Shown: positions 5,907 to 7,401 of the stretch, in pieces
Position numbering within the stretch: position 1 is the first letter of the stretch
Layout: each line of letters begins with the position of its first letter
Assembly: GCA_027038775.1 (NCBI GenBank)
Contig: JALWGP010000348.1
Coordinates: 1-7,401 of the forward strand
Reading direction: 5' to 3'
Length of the DNA stretch: 7,401 nt
Origin: Sedimenticola sp.
GTDB lineage: Bacteria; Pseudomonadota; Gammaproteobacteria; Chromatiales; Chromatiaceae
Program-made: the position numbers and the translations under genes
Notes under the pieces: model-generated
What the model saw: only the letters and a program-made list of their open reading frames with translations
Databases searched by the model: none
What the model was told of the DNA's origin: nothing

Positions 5907-6483
5907 CGCCGTCATCCTGGCCGGCGGCCGGGGGCGGCGCATGGGCGGTGCCGACAAGGGGCTGCTGGAGTGGCGGGGACGCCCCCTTGTGGCCCATCTC
6001 GTGGAGGCAGTCGCGCCCCAGGTGGAGCAGTTGCTGATCAATGCCAACCGCAACCGGGCCGACTACGAAAGATTCGGTCTTCCCGTGGTGGCCGACTCCC
6101 TGGAGGGGTTCCAGGGCCCCCTGGCGGGCATCCTCGCCGCCATGGAAATTACCGAAACCCCCTTTCTTCTGACCCTTCCCTGCGATGTGCCCCGCGTGCC
6201 GGACGACTTGGTTCAACGGTTGTACGAGGCACTGGAATCTTCCGATGCCGAGGTGGCCGTAGCCCACGATGGAAGCCGGCTGCAGCCGGCCCACGCCCTG
6301 CTGCGCACCTCCCTGAAACCGGTGCTGGAACGGGACCTGGCCGCGGGAGAACGCCGTCTCACCGGCTGGTTGCAGGGGCGGAAGATGGTGACGGTGGACT
6401 TCTCGGACCACCCCGGCGCTTTCATCAACCTTAACCGGCCGGAGGACCGGGCGGCGCTGGAATCCGTCAGAGACGGGCAATGA
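5881..6483 (+). CDS. mobA: Molybdenum cofactor guanylyltransferase MobA
   Basis: MobA transfers GMP from GTP to molybdopterin-molybdenum cofactor to make the guanine dinucleotide form used by DMSO-reductase-family enzymes such as nitrate reductases and formate dehydrogenases; it acts in the cytoplasm. The 200-residue protein has the nucleotidyltransferase signature LAGGRGRRMGG (13-23) with DKG at 25-27, the GFQGPLAGI motif (76-84), the PCDVP motif (100-104) with likely Mg-binding D102, VDFSDH and a FINLNRPED ending (181-189), closely following the enterobacterial pattern. Two GTG starts are possible, 5881 and 5902 (193 residues), neither with a convincing Shine-Dalgarno; 5881 is preferred because it sits 13 bases after the preceding stop, allowing coupled translation. 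It has no known direct role in [NiFe] hydrogenase. Its last 17 bases overlap mtnP on the other strand. Confidence 0.93.
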   Translation: MTEPLRSVTAVILAGGRGRRMGGADKGLLEWRGRPLVAHLVEAVAPQVEQLLINANRNRADYERFGLPVVADSLEGFQGPLAGILAAMEITETPFLLTLPCDVPRVPDDLVQRLYEALESSDAEVAVAHDGSRLQPAHALLRTSLKPVLERDLAAGERRLTGWLQGRKMVTVDFSDHPGAFINLNRPEDRAALESVRDGQ

Positions 6484-7192
6484 TGCGCCGCACGGATTCG
6501 ATGGAGCGGTCGAGTACCTGCTTGATCTCTTCCATGGAGATCACCTCCCCGCCGATGCCGGCCGCCCAGTTGACCACCAGCGTGAGGTGGGCGAAGCACA
6601 GATCCAGCTCCCGCGCCAGGGCTGCCTCCGGCATGCCGGTCATGCCCACCAGGTCGCAGCCGTCACGCTTCATGCGCTCGATCTCGGCGGCGGACTCCAG
6701 CCTCGGCCCCTGGGTGGCGCCGTAGGTGCCGCCGTCCACCACCTCGATGCCCGCCCTGCGCCCGGCCTCGAGCAGCTCCTCGCGCAGCGTCCGGCAGTAG
6801 GGCTCGGTGAAGTCCACGTGCTTCACCGGCGCCACGCCACTCTCGACGTAGGTGTGCTCACGCCCCCAGGTGTAGTCGATGATCTGGTCGGGTACGCAGA
6901 GGGTCTCGGGCCCCAGGGTGATGCCGCCCACGGAGGCGACGCTGACGATCCTGCGCACGCCCACCGAGTGGAGTGCCCAGAGGTTGGCGCGGTAGTTGAC
7001 CAGGTGCGGCGGGATGGTGTGCGCCGCGCCGTGGCGCGGCAGGAAGACGATGGGCAGGCGGTCGAAGGTGCCGAAGGTGAGCGGTGCCGAGGGCTCCCCG
7101 TAGGGGGTCACCACGATCTGCTGCCGTTCCACCTCGAGGGCGTCGAGGCGACTCAGGCCGCTGCCGCCCAGGATGGCGATGCGATCACTCAT
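6467..7192 (-). CDS. mtnP: S-methyl-5'-thioinosine phosphorylase (MtnP/MTIP family)
   Basis: This 241-residue cytoplasmic enzyme belongs to the MTAP branch of purine nucleoside phosphorylases, which split methylthio-nucleosides with phosphate in polyamine by-product salvage. Family motifs are ILGGSGL (7-13), LPRHG (51-55), PPHLVNYRANLWAL (61-74), the CVPDQIIDYT block (99-108), TQGPR (160-164) and GMTGMPEAALARELDL (183-198). In human MTAP, aspartates after the last core strand read the adenine amino group; here the corresponding stretch is VVNWAAG with N208, as in the Pseudomonas methylthioinosine enzyme (VVNPAAG). The expected products are therefore hypoxanthine and methylthioribose-1-phosphate. 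The ATG at 7192 is preceded by GAGGAGG 6 bases upstream and overlaps the hpt stop. Some annotations would call it MTA phosphorylase; the 6-oxopurine preference is inferred. Confidence 0.92.
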   Translation of the reverse strand: MSDRIAILGGSGLSRLDALEVERQQIVVTPYGEPSAPLTFGTFDRLPIVFLPRHGAAHTIPPHLVNYRANLWALHSVGVRRIVSVASVGGITLGPETLCVPDQIIDYTWGREHTYVESGVAPVKHVDFTEPYCRTLREELLEAGRRAGIEVVDGGTYGATQGPRLESAAEIERMKRDGCDLVGMTGMPEAALARELDLCFAHLTLVVNWAAGIGGEVISMEEIKQVLDRSIESVRRIIARL

Positions 7193-7401
7193 GAAGGTCC
7201 TCCTCGCGGATGGCGCGGATCGCGCCCAGGTTGCGCCCCCACCCCTTGTAGTCCATGCCGCAGCCGAAGAGGTAGCGGTCGGGCGCCTCCAGCCCCACGA
7301 AATCGGCACGCATGCCGCAACCGCGGCCGTGTCTCTTCTCCACCAGCACGGCGCTCAACACCTCGCGCGCGCCGGCCTCGCGGCACCACTGGACGATGGC
7401 C
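7185..7401 (-). CDS. hpt: Hypoxanthine-guanine phosphoribosyltransferase, C-terminal part (cut by window edge)
   Basis: The last 71 residues of a purine phosphoribosyltransferase read in from the right edge; the start and the PRPP-binding loop lie outside the window. The segment contains VLVEKRHGRG, then ADFVGLEAPDRYLFGCGMD (positions about 33-51 of the fragment) and YKGWGRNLGAI, the conserved purine-base-binding and C-terminal region of gammaproteobacterial Hpt. The enzyme joins hypoxanthine or guanine to PRPP, giving IMP or GMP. The gene ends with TGA at 7185-7187, overlapping the mtnP start by 8 bases (ATGAGTGA), so the two are translationally coupled. The pairing makes sense: the hypoxanthine released by MtnP is the substrate of Hpt. 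The ADFVGLEAPDRYLFGCGMDY block makes the family assignment reasonably sure although only the end is visible. Confidence 0.85.
   Translation of the reverse strand, partial: AIVQWCREAGAREVLSAVLVEKRHGRGCGMRADFVGLEAPDRYLFGCGMDYKGWGRNLGAIRAIREEDLHE
7199..7204 (-). promoter_or_regulatory. Ribosome binding site of mtnP
   Basis: On the minus strand AGGAGG lies within the last codons of hpt and 6 bases before the mtnP ATG. It supports that start over longer in-frame alternatives reaching back to about 7309. Confidence 0.65.

Noticed and set aside
6400..6500. A rho-independent terminator between mobA and mtnP.
   Set aside because: The genes overlap and I saw no GC-rich hairpin followed by a T-run on either strand here.
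1..7401. CRISPR arrays, tRNAs, rRNA, insertion sequences and attachment sites.
   Set aside because: No regularly spaced repeats, tRNA-like cloverleaf, transposase motif or terminal inverted repeats were seen in the window; almost every base is within a gene.

Overview
This 7.4 kb, GC-rich and almost gap-free window looks like the chromosome of a gammaproteobacterium, probably a sulfur-oxidising or otherwise lithotrophic one. Three things suggest this: an Isp-type [NiFe] hydrogenase like the HynS-Isp1-Isp2-HynL enzymes of purple sulfur bacteria, a MobA that reads like the enterobacterial enzyme, and an hpt-mtnP pair whose MtnP resembles the Pseudomonas methylthioinosine phosphorylase. The lineage is an inference from remembered family sequences; no database search was run.

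Positions 32-5867 (+ strand) form one tightly packed hydrogenase operon. It runs: a one-domain HupH/HyaF-like accessory protein; the Tat-exported small subunit (hynS); a five-helix cytochrome b (isp1); an HdrD/DsrK-like iron-sulfur protein (isp2); a cysteine-bearing protein of unknown function; the large catalytic subunit (hynL); and a 64-residue membrane peptide that carries the HX5DH motif of the HupE/UreJ nickel permease family. Most junctions are ATGA or GTGA stop/start overlaps, so the genes are probably translationally coupled. The expected working model is that HynS-HynL oxidises or evolves H2 on the periplasmic face, Isp1 carries electrons through the membrane by haem b, and Isp2 on the cytoplasmic side exchanges them with quinone or a thiol/disulfide partner. 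Two parts fall outside the canonical four-gene cluster: the unknown gene between isp2 and hynL, and the HupE-like peptide after hynL.

Positions 5881-6483 (+) encode MobA, which starts only 13 bases after the last hydrogenase-cluster gene and may be read through from it. Its start region contains a 21-base-offset direct repeat that supplies two in-frame GTG starts.

Positions 6467-7401 (- strand) hold a convergent purine-salvage pair: the C-terminal part of hypoxanthine-guanine phosphoribosyltransferase (cut by the window edge) overlaps the start of mtnP by 8 bases. MtnP would release hypoxanthine from methylthioinosine and Hpt would recycle it to IMP. The 3' end of mtnP overlaps the 3' end of mobA by 17 bases, leaving no room for an ordinary terminator between them.

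I saw no tRNA, rRNA, CRISPR array, insertion sequence, riboswitch or clear promoter. There is no stretch of 300 bases without a gene; the operon promoter must lie upstream of position 1.
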